A stretch of 64,000 nucleotides of DNA from XYA12-FULL-58-9 sp001798605 (GTDB lineage: Bacteria > Myxococcota > XYA12-FULL-58-9): NCBI GenBank assembly GCA_036736205.1, contig DAINMX010000001.1:1-64000 (forward strand), in the 5' to 3' direction. Positions 27,441 through 37,031 of the stretch are shown in pieces. The position numbers and the translations under genes are program-made. How positions within the stretch are numbered: the first letter of the stretch is position 1; each line of letters opens with the position of its first letter. The notes under the pieces are model-generated. The model had not been told where the DNA came from. It made no database searches and saw nothing but the letters and a program-made list of their open reading frames with translations.

Positions 27441-28613
27441 TTAGGTCCTTTCGACGTTCTCTGCCTCCTTTTTGCGCCGCGTGGTCAACAGCCAGAGCAC
27501 CAATAACAGCAAGGGAGTCGATCCGTAAGCAATGTAATGCAGCTTGCCAGGGGCGGCTTCTATTTTGATGTTGCCAAGCCGGGTCATACCGCGGTCCTCA
27601 GGCGTCTCTTCTCGACGATTGTCGATGCGCAATTCGAAGCTCGCGAGTGGCCGTTGGCCCTGGCCGAGAACCAGGGTTGCGGTGTGCTCTGCCTCGGGCA
27701 CACCTTGCAGTCGTTTGGCCACAATTCGGAAACGTTTGACCTGACCGGGCTCAAGCTGCTCCATAAGGGCCGGCCGCACCACAAACTCGGCTGCATGGCT
27801 ACTGGCAGCGAGGTTGAGCTCTGGCAGTGCCGTGGCGGTGGTGCTTGCCACGGTGACCTCGAGTTCTGTCGTCTCGCCCCGCAATCGAATGTAGCTGCGC
27901 GACGGTAGCAGCAAGACTTCCGGAGGGCCATCATTGGCGGCGGTGACCATGTCGACAGGGCGGCGGCCGTCTCGGGCGCGCACCATGGCATCGGCACCGG
28001 CGATCATCAGTGCTTTGGCGCCGCCCTCACTGCGCACCAAGTGCAACGGGGTCATGCCATGGTGGTCCACCGCGTCAACACGGGCACCAAATCCGAGCAG
28101 CGTCTTCATAGTAGGAGCGTCGGCTGCCAGGTGCAGTGCGGTACGGCCGTAGAAATCGGGGGCTTCGATCTCAGCGCCACTCGCAACAAGCACCTCCACA
28201 ACCTTGGCGTTGCCCAACAGTGAAGCCCAGTGCAGTGGCCGCAGATCGAACCAGGCGCCGATTTCCACATTGGCACCCGCGCCGATAAGCCTTTTTGCCA
28301 CTTGGGCGTGTCCCGCAATAGCCGCCCAATGCAGGGGCGTTCGCTCACAACGGTCCTTGGCATGGAAATCTGCGCCCTGTTCCAGCGCTGCAGTGATCGT
28401 GCGGCCATGCCCCACAAGAGCAGCTCGGTGCAACAACGTCATGCCCTCAGTGTCTTGCGCACGGAGGGTTTCGGGTGTCCAGGGCCCTGTGTCCTGACAC
28501 CCGGAAACAGAGAAACCGCCCCAAATGACTAATGCATATGAGAGCCAGCGCGCTATCGTAGCGTTGGTGGCGGCGGACGGGTCGGTTATACTTTCATTCT
28601 GAGTGGCAACCAC
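27441..28613 (-). CDS. Ankyrin-repeat lipoprotein with C-terminal TM
   Basis: About 390 residues. A hydrophobic signal with lipobox-like SVSGC is followed by about six ankyrin repeats (TPLHWAAIAGHAQVAKRLI, RTALHLAAD, TPLHLV), a beta-rich domain (about 235-350) and a transmembrane helix before a basic tail (RRKKEAE). It is probably a periplasmic scaffold. The start is uncertain: GTG 28613 is used here; ATG 28646 would overlap the divergent PKD gene's first codons. It is convergent with nothing and ends 117 bp before the nifU start region. Confidence 0.75.
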   Translation of the reverse strand: MVATQNESITDPSAATNATIARWLSYALVIWGGFSVSGCQDTGPWTPETLRAQDTEGMTLLHRAALVGHGRTITAALEQGADFHAKDRCERTPLHWAAIAGHAQVAKRLIGAGANVEIGAWFDLRPLHWASLLGNAKVVEVLVASGAEIEAPDFYGRTALHLAADAPTMKTLLGFGARVDAVDHHGMTPLHLVRSEGGAKALMIAGADAMVRARDGRRPVDMVTAANDGPPEVLLLPSRSYIRLRGETTELEVTVASTTATALPELNLAASSHAAEFVVRPALMEQLEPGQVKRFRIVAKRLQGVPEAEHTATLVLGQGQRPLASFELRIDNRREETPEDRGMTRLGNIKIEAAPGKLHYIAYGSTPLLLLVLWLLTTRRKKEAENVERT

Positions 28614-28623
28614 GAGGGGTTTT

Positions 28624-31329
28624 ATGAAAACGCGGCTACGCACCATGGAGGACGGGGGATATCACTCAGCCGCCTCGCCGGAAATGCCGCCATCAAGAAA
28701 ACTGCTGAGCCACTTGTCCGCTGTTTTTCTTCTAGGTGTGCTGTTCGGAGTGATTTTTGCACCAGAGACCGCCCGAGCCCACTGGTGCGATTGCCTGTGG
28801 GAATCCCGGTACAACATTGTGGTGCGGCCAGCGGTCGATTCCGTTGAGGTGCCATCGTCAGGCCAAGTCACGTTTACGGTGTGGCTGCAGAACAACATGG
28901 GTTACCCGTTGTATGACTATCGCATTCAGGCCTACGCCAGCAGCTACAACATCAGTGTATCGATAGACAGCGACACACGCCCCTACCCTGACTTTGTCAT
29001 GCCGGGGGAACGACTGCGTCACGACCTGTTCGTGTCACGAAGTGGCGGCGGAACTCTGTCGATCGATGACATCGGTTTCTATGTTGGATTTGGCCACGAC
29101 AACATCCAGCCGCGCCTCTACGGCTCGAGCCCCAATACCGTTCCGAGCGCCGACGCCATCGTCAAGCATCAATCAGATGGCTCGTTGTACCCATCCAGTC
29201 CAAGCATCAGCGGGGGGAGCCAGGCACGCCACATGATCTCCTCTGCACGTGCGGACTTTTCCGCGAGTGAACGTGCCACAGGCATCACCGACCTTCTCAA
29301 CGAGTACTGTGCTGGGCGGCACTCCTGGTCTAGTGGGGATCCTGCATCTCCTGACACGAGCTACTGTCCCACCCCAGACGGCTCCGGCGACACCACCTGC
29401 CCCGGTCAATTGCGCAGCACCAGCACCACTAAGTACCAGTGGCAGCACCTGTGGGCCGCGGGCGAGCTGGCCTATCGCAAGAATGCACTGAGCAGCAATC
29501 AGCTCCAAGCTTTCAGGGATCGACTGAAATGTGGCCAAGATGAAAATGTCTTTGCCTTCAAAGCCTACGCCTTGTTCGCCTTGGGTTACTTGGGCGAAGG
29601 GAGTTTTTCCAGTGACGTCGGTGGCGGCACTGTAGCCAGTTTTCTTGGCGGCATTGCCAACACCTCTTCGGCGGAAGGCTGCGCCGCCAATGCTGCACTG
29701 CTCATGGCCGGCGGCAGCAATACTTCGTCAGTGACCACCTGCCTCGGCACGAGCAATGAGTTTGCGCAGATCCTCGCCGGTGCCGCTCTCAATGTAAGTG
29801 GCAACGATCCCAATGACACGCACATAAAGACCGAGGTTTTGAACCGCGTCGATTGGACCAACGAGCCTGAGGCCACCGGTGGCCTCGATTTGTTCGCTGC
29901 CCATGTGGCCAACATCGTTGCCTGGCACCATCGCGGTTGGGCCGCCCTGGGCAACGACAGCGGCACCGTCAGTTTTTACAATGAAGAGGACGTGCCGCCT
30001 CGAGCACCCAATATTAGCTGCGCGGTAACCTCCACCGATCCGCCGGTTTTTGCAGTGAGTTGGCCTGCTGTCACCCAGGGCACCAACAACCAGGCCGAAC
30101 AATACAGTGTCGGATATCGAATCTATTGGGGCACCGCGTCGGGGAGTTATGTTCATGTCGCCTACACCCCGGGCACATCCTTCAGTCCCCCTGATGTGAC
30201 GGTGAACACCAACTACTACGTGACAGTGGTGACGGTCGACGACTCGATGAACGTGAGCGCCGACTCAGCGGAGATCACGTGCAACGTACCGGTGAATGCC
30301 AATCCGCCAGTAGCGTCCCTCAACTGCAATACGACCAGCGGCGTTTGCACCTCTCCCACCGCTGGAAGTCTAAACTGTGGCACCGCCCCCGTCACCGTCG
30401 AGTGCTCCTGTGACTGCGCGGGGATCAGTTGGGGTTGCGATCCCAGCAGCGATCCCAACAGCAACATCAACCATTGCTGGATCACCCTCGATAATGGCAG
30501 TCGTGAGGACATTCTGGGAAGCAGCGCAACCTACACGTTCAGTGCGGGAGGCTCCCACAATGTGTCGTTGGAAGTCACCGACGGCACCGGTTTGTCCGAC
30601 ACCGACTCCTTGTCCATTGCCGTCGACGATCCCAACAATCAGGCACCCACCGCCGTGGCGACCGCCGCTCCAAACTTGGGCGGCGCTCCTCTCGAGGTTG
30701 CTTTCAACGCGGCGAGCAGCACCGATCCCGACGGCTCGATTACCGGCTGGGAATGGGATTTTCACGATGGCAGCACATCAATGGAAGAGAATCCAACACA
30801 CACCTTCGACTCGTCAGGAGAATACGACGTTCGTCTAACTGTTACCGATGATGGTGATCCTGCATTGACCGGCACCGACGTAGTTCGCATCACTGTCAGT
30901 GACCAAGCCATCAATCGCCCGCCGCCCACCGACTGTGGCGTGGTCACGCCAACATCGGGTCGGGCACCGCTCACAATCAGTCTTGATGCGTCGAGTTGCG
31001 TGGATCCCGACGGCGACATCATTACCTTCAACTGGTCGGTGGGCTCGTGGCAGGTGGCTCCGGTCGATTACACTGGCCCGATGGCGGAGCACACCCTCTC
31101 TGAGCGCGGCGAGTATTCTGTGAGTCTCGCCATGGTTGACGATGGCTCGCCCCCTCGGCAGGTGTCACAGAACTTCGATGTGACAGTTCTGCGCAATGAC
31201 GGCCTAGAAGGTGACCTGCCACCGCTGATCGCGGGTTGCTCGTGCGATAGTTCACCCTCCTCTGCCAGTGCGCTTCTGATAGTGGCCGGTGCCGGTTTGC
31301 TGCTCGTTCGCCGACGTTGCCGCCGGTAG
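28624..31329 (+). CDS. PKD/FnIII surface protein with MYXO-CTERM-like tail
   Basis: A 901-residue secreted protein: long signal peptide ending near ARA-H, an Ig-like N-terminal region (about 55-190), an alpha-helical region with scattered cysteines (about 200-450), a fibronectin III-like domain (about 455-560), three PKD-type domains (about 565-870; DPDGSITGWEWDF, DPDGDIITFNWSV), and a tail GCSC, hydrophobic stretch, RRRCRR. The tail matches the myxosortase-processed pattern also seen on the Ig protein at 10975. ATG 28624 follows GAGGGG. PKD and FnIII arrays suit adhesion or polymer binding; no catalytic domain is visible. Confidence 0.8.
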   Translation: MKTRLRTMEDGGYHSAASPEMPPSRKLLSHLSAVFLLGVLFGVIFAPETARAHWCDCLWESRYNIVVRPAVDSVEVPSSGQVTFTVWLQNNMGYPLYDYRIQAYASSYNISVSIDSDTRPYPDFVMPGERLRHDLFVSRSGGGTLSIDDIGFYVGFGHDNIQPRLYGSSPNTVPSADAIVKHQSDGSLYPSSPSISGGSQARHMISSARADFSASERATGITDLLNEYCAGRHSWSSGDPASPDTSYCPTPDGSGDTTCPGQLRSTSTTKYQWQHLWAAGELAYRKNALSSNQLQAFRDRLKCGQDENVFAFKAYALFALGYLGEGSFSSDVGGGTVASFLGGIANTSSAEGCAANAALLMAGGSNTSSVTTCLGTSNEFAQILAGAALNVSGNDPNDTHIKTEVLNRVDWTNEPEATGGLDLFAAHVANIVAWHHRGWAALGNDSGTVSFYNEEDVPPRAPNISCAVTSTDPPVFAVSWPAVTQGTNNQAEQYSVGYRIYWGTASGSYVHVAYTPGTSFSPPDVTVNTNYYVTVVTVDDSMNVSADSAEITCNVPVNANPPVASLNCNTTSGVCTSPTAGSLNCGTAPVTVECSCDCAGISWGCDPSSDPNSNINHCWITLDNGSREDILGSSATYTFSAGGSHNVSLEVTDGTGLSDTDSLSIAVDDPNNQAPTAVATAAPNLGGAPLEVAFNAASSTDPDGSITGWEWDFHDGSTSMEENPTHTFDSSGEYDVRLTVTDDGDPALTGTDVVRITVSDQAINRPPPTDCGVVTPTSGRAPLTISLDASSCVDPDGDIITFNWSVGSWQVAPVDYTGPMAEHTLSERGEYSVSLAMVDDGSPPRQVSQNFDVTVLRNDGLEGDLPPLIAGCSCDSSPSSASALLIVAGAGLLLVRRRCRR

Positions 31330-31449
31330 ATTCTCAATGCTGTGACAATGCACTGCAGCGATTGCCACTTCCACAATCGATGATTAACTTTCATCACATT
31401 GCCTATGGGCACGGGGCCTATGACAGTGACACAAAGAGAGGACAGGTCA

Positions 31450-31644
31450 ATGGTCGTCTACGAATGTAAAAAGTGCGGAATGAGCGTTGGCAGCATCACC
31501 TGTGGCAAGTGTGGCAAGGAACTGCAACACGACACATTGACGCTCGATGGCGGCGCGAAGGTCACCATCTCCAAGTGTCCGGAGGGTCATGGCAAGATCA
31601 AGTCACCGCAGTGCTGCGGTGAAGACATGACCTGCTCCATCTGA
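31450..31644 (+). CDS. Small double zinc-ribbon protein
   Basis: A 64-residue protein with CxxC pairs: CKKC (7-10), CGKC (19-22), a later single C and a CC near the end (SKCPEGHGK, PQCCGEDM). The first two pairs should bind one zinc ion; His and Cys in the second half may bind another. Family not recognised beyond zinc ribbon. ATG 31450 is preceded by GAGAGGACAGG. An upstream in-frame ATG at 31399 would add 17 unlikely residues. A tandem repeat starts at its stop codon. Confidence 0.7.
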   Translation: MVVYECKKCGMSVGSITCGKCGKELQHDTLTLDGGAKVTISKCPEGHGKIKSPQCCGEDMTCSI

Positions 31645-31676
31645 CCATCACCTGGCAACTGACCATCACCTGGCAA
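31641..31676. repeat. 18-bp tandem repeat at a gene end
   Basis: The unit CTGACCATCACCTGGCAA occurs at 31641-31658 and again at 31659-31676. The first copy contains the TGA stop of the zinc-ribbon gene, so the duplication includes a second in-line TGA. No role is evident. Confidence 0.85.
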
Positions 31677-31893
31677 CGGCATCACGATCACTCCGGAGCA
31701 GAGAAGTCGATGCCTGTCCGCTGTGCGCTTTGAAGTGCGGTGAATCGATTCGTCTAGGCTCAATCCAAATGAGGTGCCAACCGCCACAGGGAGCCTGATC
31801 GGTGATCATTGTTATCGTTGTCAGCGACTCGGTCAAGATTCCAATGATCACAAATTCGCTGATGTTGACACGAATCGCCAACCTATGTGGTAG

Positions 31894-33312
31894 TTGCACT
31901 CTGACACTGCCAGTAACTCTTCTCTCAACTTTGCCTGGGACAACAGGTTGACAAAAGAAGCAAACGCGACCACCACGCTCATTGCCGACATGGCTGTGAC
32001 TGTTGTCGTGTTGCAGACCATCGTCGCCGATTCTTTCGGTCACTACCTCCCATGGGGCATGGTGGTCTTGCCACTGGTTGCAACGAACTTGGTTTCGGCG
32101 TGGTACGCCCGAGGTCACGGTCTTACCGCGCTGCCATTCGGTGCCAACACCGTCTTCATCATGGTTGTGCTCGGCGACGTCTTAGCGGCACAGGACAGCG
32201 ATGGACTCTCTCGTCTCGGCACAGATTCCCAGCTGCTCGCACTCCTCAGCACAGCGCTGATTTTATACTCGGCCGTCGTCTTGACCGTTACCTTTGTAGT
32301 CCTCTGGCTGAGACCGACCTTGCCTCGACAAGCCTTGATGCTGCCTCTCGTTGCCATTTGCTGCTGTTATCTGATCCTAACGCCAATTCTTCAGCTCATC
32401 GACAAGTCCTTGTCGGCTCTGCTTGCGGCCTTGCTCCTGTGGTTGTTGCTGAATCGCAAAGCACCTGGTTGGTTGACCTGGTCGATCCCTTTTGTGGTGT
32501 GGGGGGGACTGACATGGCTGGTACCGGACAGTGGTGGCGAGTCACCACCGCCCCCTACAATCATCACCGCCTCGATAGCTTCTTCTGACGTCGTCGGATG
32601 GCTGTCGAGCTCGCTCTTCTGGCGAGATGTGGCACCCCTGGTGGGGTTGATTGGCACTGCCAATGCTTTTGCCAACCTCGAGAACCTTGCGTCCGCGCAA
32701 AAAGCTGGTGATGTACACGACGCCCACATCACCACATTCATCGCCTGCGGTGGCACCTTGCTCGCTGCCGCAGTTGGCGGAGGCGCACCGGTCACGGTCT
32801 ACATTGGGCACCCTGTTTACAAAGAAATGGGAGGCAAGTTCTTCTACGGAATTGCAGCCACCGTGGGTCTCGCTGCGGTCTTGGTACCGCTGGGAACATG
32901 GGTCATGCAGTGGCTGCCCGTACATGTCCTGTTCGGAGCTGTTATCTTCATAGGCACCGGCATCGCCAGCATGGTGCGTCATCAAGTGCACTCCAACCGA
33001 GACCGACTCAAAGCCGCGATTCCGATGCTGCCGATCGTGGCGTTCTGGATGCAAAATAACTTTGCCGTGAATACGCCGCTGTTGTCGATTCTTGGCAAGG
33101 GCAGTCCCCTGGTGGCCATCGGTTGGGCTATGCTCTTGTGGAGTGACGGTGGGCGAAAGGAACGCCTGGTTATCTGTCTCATGCTCGCGGCGGCGAGTTT
33201 GGGCGGCATTGTTCACGCGCCGGCGCTATCCTGGTCTGCACTGGCGTGCTCCCTCGTTTACGGATGCATCGCTGCCGTGATCAGTCACCCTCGATGCCGA
33301 CGCGCTCTGTAA
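31894..33312 (+). CDS. NCS2-like (xanthine/uracil/adenine) permease family membrane protein
   Basis: A 472-residue protein with about 11-13 hydrophobic segments. LTALPFGANTVFIMVVLGDVLA parallels the TALPYGINTP loop of AzgA/NCS2 purine transporters, and LIGTANAFANLENLASAQKAGD the later NALGTLE..E.A..AGD motif, followed by GGGAPVTVYIGHP. It is probably a proton symporter for a nucleobase, but the motifs are degenerate, so substrate is open. The start is uncertain: TTG 31894 keeps an N-terminal segment that matches the family, but no ribosome binding site is visible. Confidence 0.6.
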   Translation: MHSDTASNSSLNFAWDNRLTKEANATTTLIADMAVTVVVLQTIVADSFGHYLPWGMVVLPLVATNLVSAWYARGHGLTALPFGANTVFIMVVLGDVLAAQDSDGLSRLGTDSQLLALLSTALILYSAVVLTVTFVVLWLRPTLPRQALMLPLVAICCCYLILTPILQLIDKSLSALLAALLLWLLLNRKAPGWLTWSIPFVVWGGLTWLVPDSGGESPPPPTIITASIASSDVVGWLSSSLFWRDVAPLVGLIGTANAFANLENLASAQKAGDVHDAHITTFIACGGTLLAAAVGGGAPVTVYIGHPVYKEMGGKFFYGIAATVGLAAVLVPLGTWVMQWLPVHVLFGAVIFIGTGIASMVRHQVHSNRDRLKAAIPMLPIVAFWMQNNFAVNTPLLSILGKGSPLVAIGWAMLLWSDGGRKERLVICLMLAAASLGGIVHAPALSWSALACSLVYGCIAAVISHPRCRRAL

Positions 33313-33390
33313 CCCATCCAACCGAGCGTAGTGCTATCGTCTTTCTTTCGGTTTTTCTGTCCTGAGATATTTGCTAGGCTCACGAGCTCC

Positions 33391-34041
33391 ATGGCAACTG
33401 TACCGTTTGATCTGGCGTTGAGCGTCGGCCTTGGGGCCTGCGTGGCGGTGTTTGGTCGATCGGTTGCGCCGGAGAAAACCCTGCTCAGGTCCGCAGGGCT
33501 GTGGGCGCTGGTGGCTTTCGAGCTCATGTTGTTTGTGCCCGTCGGGGCATTCTTGCTTTGGCGCTTCCCCGAGTGGAGCTGGATGTACCTGCTCGAAGCT
33601 GACGCCCTGCCGTTTCCCGATTTTGCCGTTGCGGCGGCATATCCAGCCTTCGCCATTGCCTCCTTCATATTGTGCAGACACCTGGTGAGCAGTGGCCGAT
33701 TCTGGCTGGCAGTCGGTGTGATGATTGGCGGGATGGCCATCGCCGGCTTGGTGGGATTTTTCGGTTGGGAGCAACTCTCGGTGAGCGGTACCACGGAGCA
33801 GTTTCGCGCAGATCCGGGGCAGATGCGTGAGGTGACCGAGTCATCCCTTGGCTATTTGCTCGCTGCTAGCAACGTGGGAATCGTCGTGGCTTGGGGAGCA
33901 ATGCTCTGGCGCCTCTTGCTGCTCTGTCGAGCCGCACAGCTTCATCCTTCCGCCGTGAGCTCGTCCTCAGTGGCTGACCAAACCCCCTCAAATAACGGCA
34001 AGAAGCCTGCTGCCGGGTCGAAGACCCGCAAAAAGACGTGA
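33391..34041 (+). CDS. Four-to-five-TM membrane protein of unknown function
   Basis: About 216 residues from ATG 33391 with roughly five hydrophobic helices (for example LALSVGLGACVAVFG, AVGVMIGGMAIAGLVGFFGW, IVVAWGAMLWRLLLLC) and a Ser/Lys-rich cytosolic tail (GKKPAAGSKTRKKT). No family recognised. An in-frame GTG at 33331 is an alternative start; neither has a clear ribosome binding site. It follows the permease gene on the same strand with about 80 bp between. Confidence 0.55.
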   Translation: MATVPFDLALSVGLGACVAVFGRSVAPEKTLLRSAGLWALVAFELMLFVPVGAFLLWRFPEWSWMYLLEADALPFPDFAVAAAYPAFAIASFILCRHLVSSGRFWLAVGVMIGGMAIAGLVGFFGWEQLSVSGTTEQFRADPGQMREVTESSLGYLLAASNVGIVVAWGAMLWRLLLLCRAAQLHPSAVSSSSVADQTPSNNGKKPAAGSKTRKKT

Positions 34042-34129
34042 TTGGTTGACCATGATTCATCCCTCTGTTACACATTTCGTAGTTAACGCCAGGAAAGATT
34101 TAAGTTTCTTGGCAGCACGGGAGGGTCAC

Positions 34130-34507
34130 GTGAAGTACCTTGTCGCCATCCTCCTCTTGACGACTGTTGTTTTGTCGTCTGGGTGTGGGCCCATTGTTAG
34201 TGGTGTGCAAATTGTCAACGCCAATATCGCCTTGAGTGCGGCTGAGACGGCTGGTGCTAAGCATGCTGCAGTGTATGAGTACACAGCCGCCCGGGTGTAC
34301 CTGCAAAAGGCGCGAGAAGAACACTCCTACTCCGATTTTTGGGCGTCGCGCATCTATGCAGACAAGGCGCTGGACTATGCAGTGCGCGCACGCAAGACAG
34401 CAGCGGCTTCCGCTGATTTTGTGCAACCGATGGTGATGCCAGAGGCGCCACCCGTCCTACAAGAGACGCCAGCCGAGCCTGCACCCGTCATCGTTCCGAC
34501 CATGTAG
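34130..34507 (+). CDS. DUF4398-type lipoprotein
   Basis: A 125-residue lipoprotein: signal peptide with lipobox SSGC (C19), an alpha-helical domain of DUF4398 type (AAETAGAKHAAVYEYTAAR, YLQKAREEHS, ADKALDYAVRAR) and a Pro/Glu-rich tail. GTG 34130 has GGGAGGG five bases upstream and gives a classic signal; an upstream ATG at 34046 does not. These proteins commonly precede OmpA-family genes, as here (34 bp ahead of one with the same domain). Presumed outer-membrane attached, facing the periplasm. Confidence 0.82.
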   Translation: MKYLVAILLLTTVVLSSGCGPIVSGVQIVNANIALSAAETAGAKHAAVYEYTAARVYLQKAREEHSYSDFWASRIYADKALDYAVRARKTAAASADFVQPMVMPEAPPVLQETPAEPAPVIVPTM

Positions 34508-34541
34508 TCAATTCAACCTCGCTAATTCGAGGAGCGGTCAT

Positions 34542-35828
34542 ATGCGACACACTTGGGCAAGGGCTGGCATTCTGCTTACCGTAGCTATTGGAACCGTTTC
34601 CTGTGTGGTGGGTGCCAAACTGCGTGAAGATGCCAAGCTGATCGAGAAGAAGATCGCCAGTGCTCGCGAGCGTGGTTCTTATCGTTGTGCTCCCAAAGAG
34701 CTCGCCATCGCTGAGGCCAACCTCGAGTTTCTTCGCTATGAGCTGGAGATGGGCGATTTCCAACGCGCAGAACGGCATCACCGCGCCGCTTTGGAAAACA
34801 TCAACCGCGCTATCGAGATAACAGATCCCAACGAGTGCGCTGAGAAGCGCGTCTTGATCATGAACGATCGGGATGGCGATGGTATTGGTGACACCATTGA
34901 CCAGTGTCCTGACGAGCCCGAGGATGTTGACACCTTTGAGGACGAAAACGGCTGCCCAGATCCCGACAACGACGGCGACACCGTTCTCGACGTCGATGAC
35001 AAGTGTCCCATGGTCGCAGGGGACCCCACCAGCCACGGTTGCCCCATCGAAGATCGTGATGGCGACGGGATTGCCGATGCTGCTGACAAGTGTCCGGACA
35101 TACCCGAGGACCTCGACGGCAACGAAGATCAAGACGGTTGCCCTGAGGAGGAGAATCTCGATTCGGACGGCGATGGCATCCTCGACAAGGTCGACGCCTG
35201 CCCGAATGAACCCGAGGACTTTGACCAATTCCAAGACGAAGACGGTTGTCCCGACCCCGACAACGATCAAGACACCGTCCTTGACGTGGTCGATAGTTGC
35301 CCGTTGCAGCCGGGACTCGCGATCAACAACGGCTGTCCAGTCGCTGACCGCGATGGCGACGGTGTCAATGACGACGTCGACCAGTGCCCCGACGTACCAG
35401 GTCCGGCACCCAAGGGTTGTCCCAAGCGGGTGCTCGTGCAAGTGACCGGTGACAAGATCGAGATCAAGAAACAGATCATGTTCGAAACGAACAAGGCAGT
35501 CATCAAGGGTCGCATTTCCTTCGAGATTCTCAATCAGGTTGGTGCGGTGTTGCAATCGAATCCAGGTATCAAGGTCGTCATCGAGGGTCACACCGACAGT
35601 GTCGGTGATGCAGAATACAACCTGCGTCTCTCCGACGACCGCGCCAAGTCCGTCCGCGCGGCATTGGTCGAACGAGGCGTAGACGGCGGTCGTCTCGAAG
35701 CCATTGGTTACGGCGAGTCAAAGCCCATTGCTTCGAACCGTTCCAGTAAGGGCCGTGCCGCCAATCGGCGCGTCGAGTTCAATATCGTTCAGAAGGAGGG
35801 TGCTCCGTCGGCACCCGAGACACCGTAG
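34542..35828 (+). CDS. OmpA-family lipoprotein with TSP3 repeats
   Basis: A 428-residue lipoprotein (lipobox TVSC, C21). Residues about 25-105 repeat the DUF4398-like helical hairpin of the preceding protein (PKELAIAEANLEFLRYEL); about 108-300 are thrombospondin type-3-like calcium loops (DRDGDGIGD, DNDGDTVLD, DSDGDGILD, CPDEPED); the C-terminal 120 residues form an OmpA peptidoglycan-binding domain (IEGHTDSVGDAEYNLRLS, R..RVEF). It should bridge the outer membrane and the peptidoglycan, as Pal does. A GGAGCGG box precedes ATG 34542. ExbB-ExbD-TonB genes follow. Confidence 0.93.
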   Translation: MRHTWARAGILLTVAIGTVSCVVGAKLREDAKLIEKKIASARERGSYRCAPKELAIAEANLEFLRYELEMGDFQRAERHHRAALENINRAIEITDPNECAEKRVLIMNDRDGDGIGDTIDQCPDEPEDVDTFEDENGCPDPDNDGDTVLDVDDKCPMVAGDPTSHGCPIEDRDGDGIADAADKCPDIPEDLDGNEDQDGCPEEENLDSDGDGILDKVDACPNEPEDFDQFQDEDGCPDPDNDQDTVLDVVDSCPLQPGLAINNGCPVADRDGDGVNDDVDQCPDVPGPAPKGCPKRVLVQVTGDKIEIKKQIMFETNKAVIKGRISFEILNQVGAVLQSNPGIKVVIEGHTDSVGDAEYNLRLSDDRAKSVRAALVERGVDGGRLEAIGYGESKPIASNRSSKGRAANRRVEFNIVQKEGAPSAPETP

Positions 35829-35908
35829 AATTCACACGGGTAGTATTCCCACTGGCGCGCGCCGCGGTCGTCCGGATCGTTCGGCGGCGCCGTAACCAAG
35901 AGCCATTC

Positions 35909-36583
35909 ATGCCAACCGAAGCCGTCTCTCCAAGCCAAGGCATTCCCAACGAGGGACTCCAGAGCAATCTCCTTGATGTCTTTTTGTACCTCGGATCAGA
36001 GTGGGTGCTCTACCTCCTGTTGATTCTCAGCATCGTTTCCGTCGCTATCACCATTGAGCGTGCCATCCACTTCATTCAAAACCGTATCGACCTCGAGAGC
36101 ATGCATCGTGCTCTCGAAGCACAGCTCACCAACGGGGACGTCGCTGCTGCCAAAGCTCTGCTCGAATCGACACCCTCACACGTTGCCACTGTCGCTCTGC
36201 GAGGTCTCAATGCTCTCGGTCGCGGCGCGGCTGCTGTTGAGGAATTGATGAGCGGCGCAACTCAGGTAGAGCGGCTGAAGATGGAGCGCGGCCTCGCCTT
36301 TCTCGGTACCCTTGGAAACAATGCACCGTTCGTCGGCCTGTTCGGCACAGTCCTCGGCATCATTCGCGCTTTTCGCGATCTTGCGACCAACACCATTGAA
36401 GGATCGTCTGCGGTGATGGCGGGCATCGCAGAGGCACTGATTGCCACGGCAGTGGGCCTGCTGGTCGCCCTGCCGGCGGTTGCCCTGTTCAACTATTTTC
36501 AACGCCTCATTCGCACTCAGGTCGTGGCCAGTGAAGCCATGACCCGCGTGGTCTTGGCGCATGCCAAGACGGTGAAGGACTGA
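35909..36583 (+). CDS. exbB: ExbB/TolQ/MotA family proton channel subunit
   Basis: A 224-residue inner-membrane protein. Three helices: about 22-45 (WVLYLLLILSIVSVAITIE), about 130-155 and about 170-195, with the conserved cytosolic loop GLAFLGTLGNNAPFVGLFGTVLGII and the later helix ALIATAVGLLVALPAVALFNYF. It forms the proton-driven motor with ExbD. The symbol reflects the family and the neighbouring tonB-like gene; TolQ is equally possible, since an OmpA/Pal-like lipoprotein is upstream. The exbD start is 5 bp after its stop. Confidence 0.9.
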   Translation: MPTEAVSPSQGIPNEGLQSNLLDVFLYLGSEWVLYLLLILSIVSVAITIERAIHFIQNRIDLESMHRALEAQLTNGDVAAAKALLESTPSHVATVALRGLNALGRGAAAVEELMSGATQVERLKMERGLAFLGTLGNNAPFVGLFGTVLGIIRAFRDLATNTIEGSSAVMAGIAEALIATAVGLLVALPAVALFNYFQRLIRTQVVASEAMTRVVLAHAKTVKD

Positions 36584-36587
36584 GCGC

Positions 36588-37031
36588 ATGGCGGGCACTT
36601 CACAGAGTGATCCCGATGGCATGATCACCGACATCAACGTCACACCGTTGGTCGACATCATCTTAGTGCTCTTGATCATCTTCATGCTCACCGCGAATCT
36701 CATCGCTCGGCCGAGCATCGAAGTCGACTTGCCCGAGGCGTCCACGGGTGAAGGCGTCGAGCCGTCAACGCTCGCCATTACCATGACCCAAGACGGCGAA
36801 CTCTATCTCAATGGTGTTCCGACTGCGGAAGCGGACCTCATTGCCTACTTGCCATCTGCCCTCGAGGAAGACCCCAAGACTCAAGCAATCATCGCCGCAG
36901 ACAAGGAGGTCTCTCATGGACAGGTGGTGCACATCATCGATGTCGTGCGCCAGGCTGGAATCTACAAGTTCGCCCTCAATATTGACCCCACCGGCCAGTC
37001 AGTGAAACCCGAGGCCCAACCCACGCCGTGA
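36588..37031 (+). CDS. exbD: ExbD/TolR family biopolymer transport protein
   Basis: A 147-residue protein with a short cytosolic lead, INVTPLVDIILVLLIIFML (TM with the proton-carrying Asp, D23) and a periplasmic domain (SIEVDLPEAS... DGELYLNG... IAADKEV.HG.VVHIID.VR.AGI). This is the standard ExbD layout and length. The Asp in PLVDI is kept, so it should be motor competent. Its stop overlaps the GTG of the tonB gene by four bases. Confidence 0.95.
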   Translation: MAGTSQSDPDGMITDINVTPLVDIILVLLIIFMLTANLIARPSIEVDLPEASTGEGVEPSTLAITMTQDGELYLNGVPTAEADLIAYLPSALEEDPKTQAIIAADKEVSHGQVVHIIDVVRQAGIYKFALNIDPTGQSVKPEAQPTP

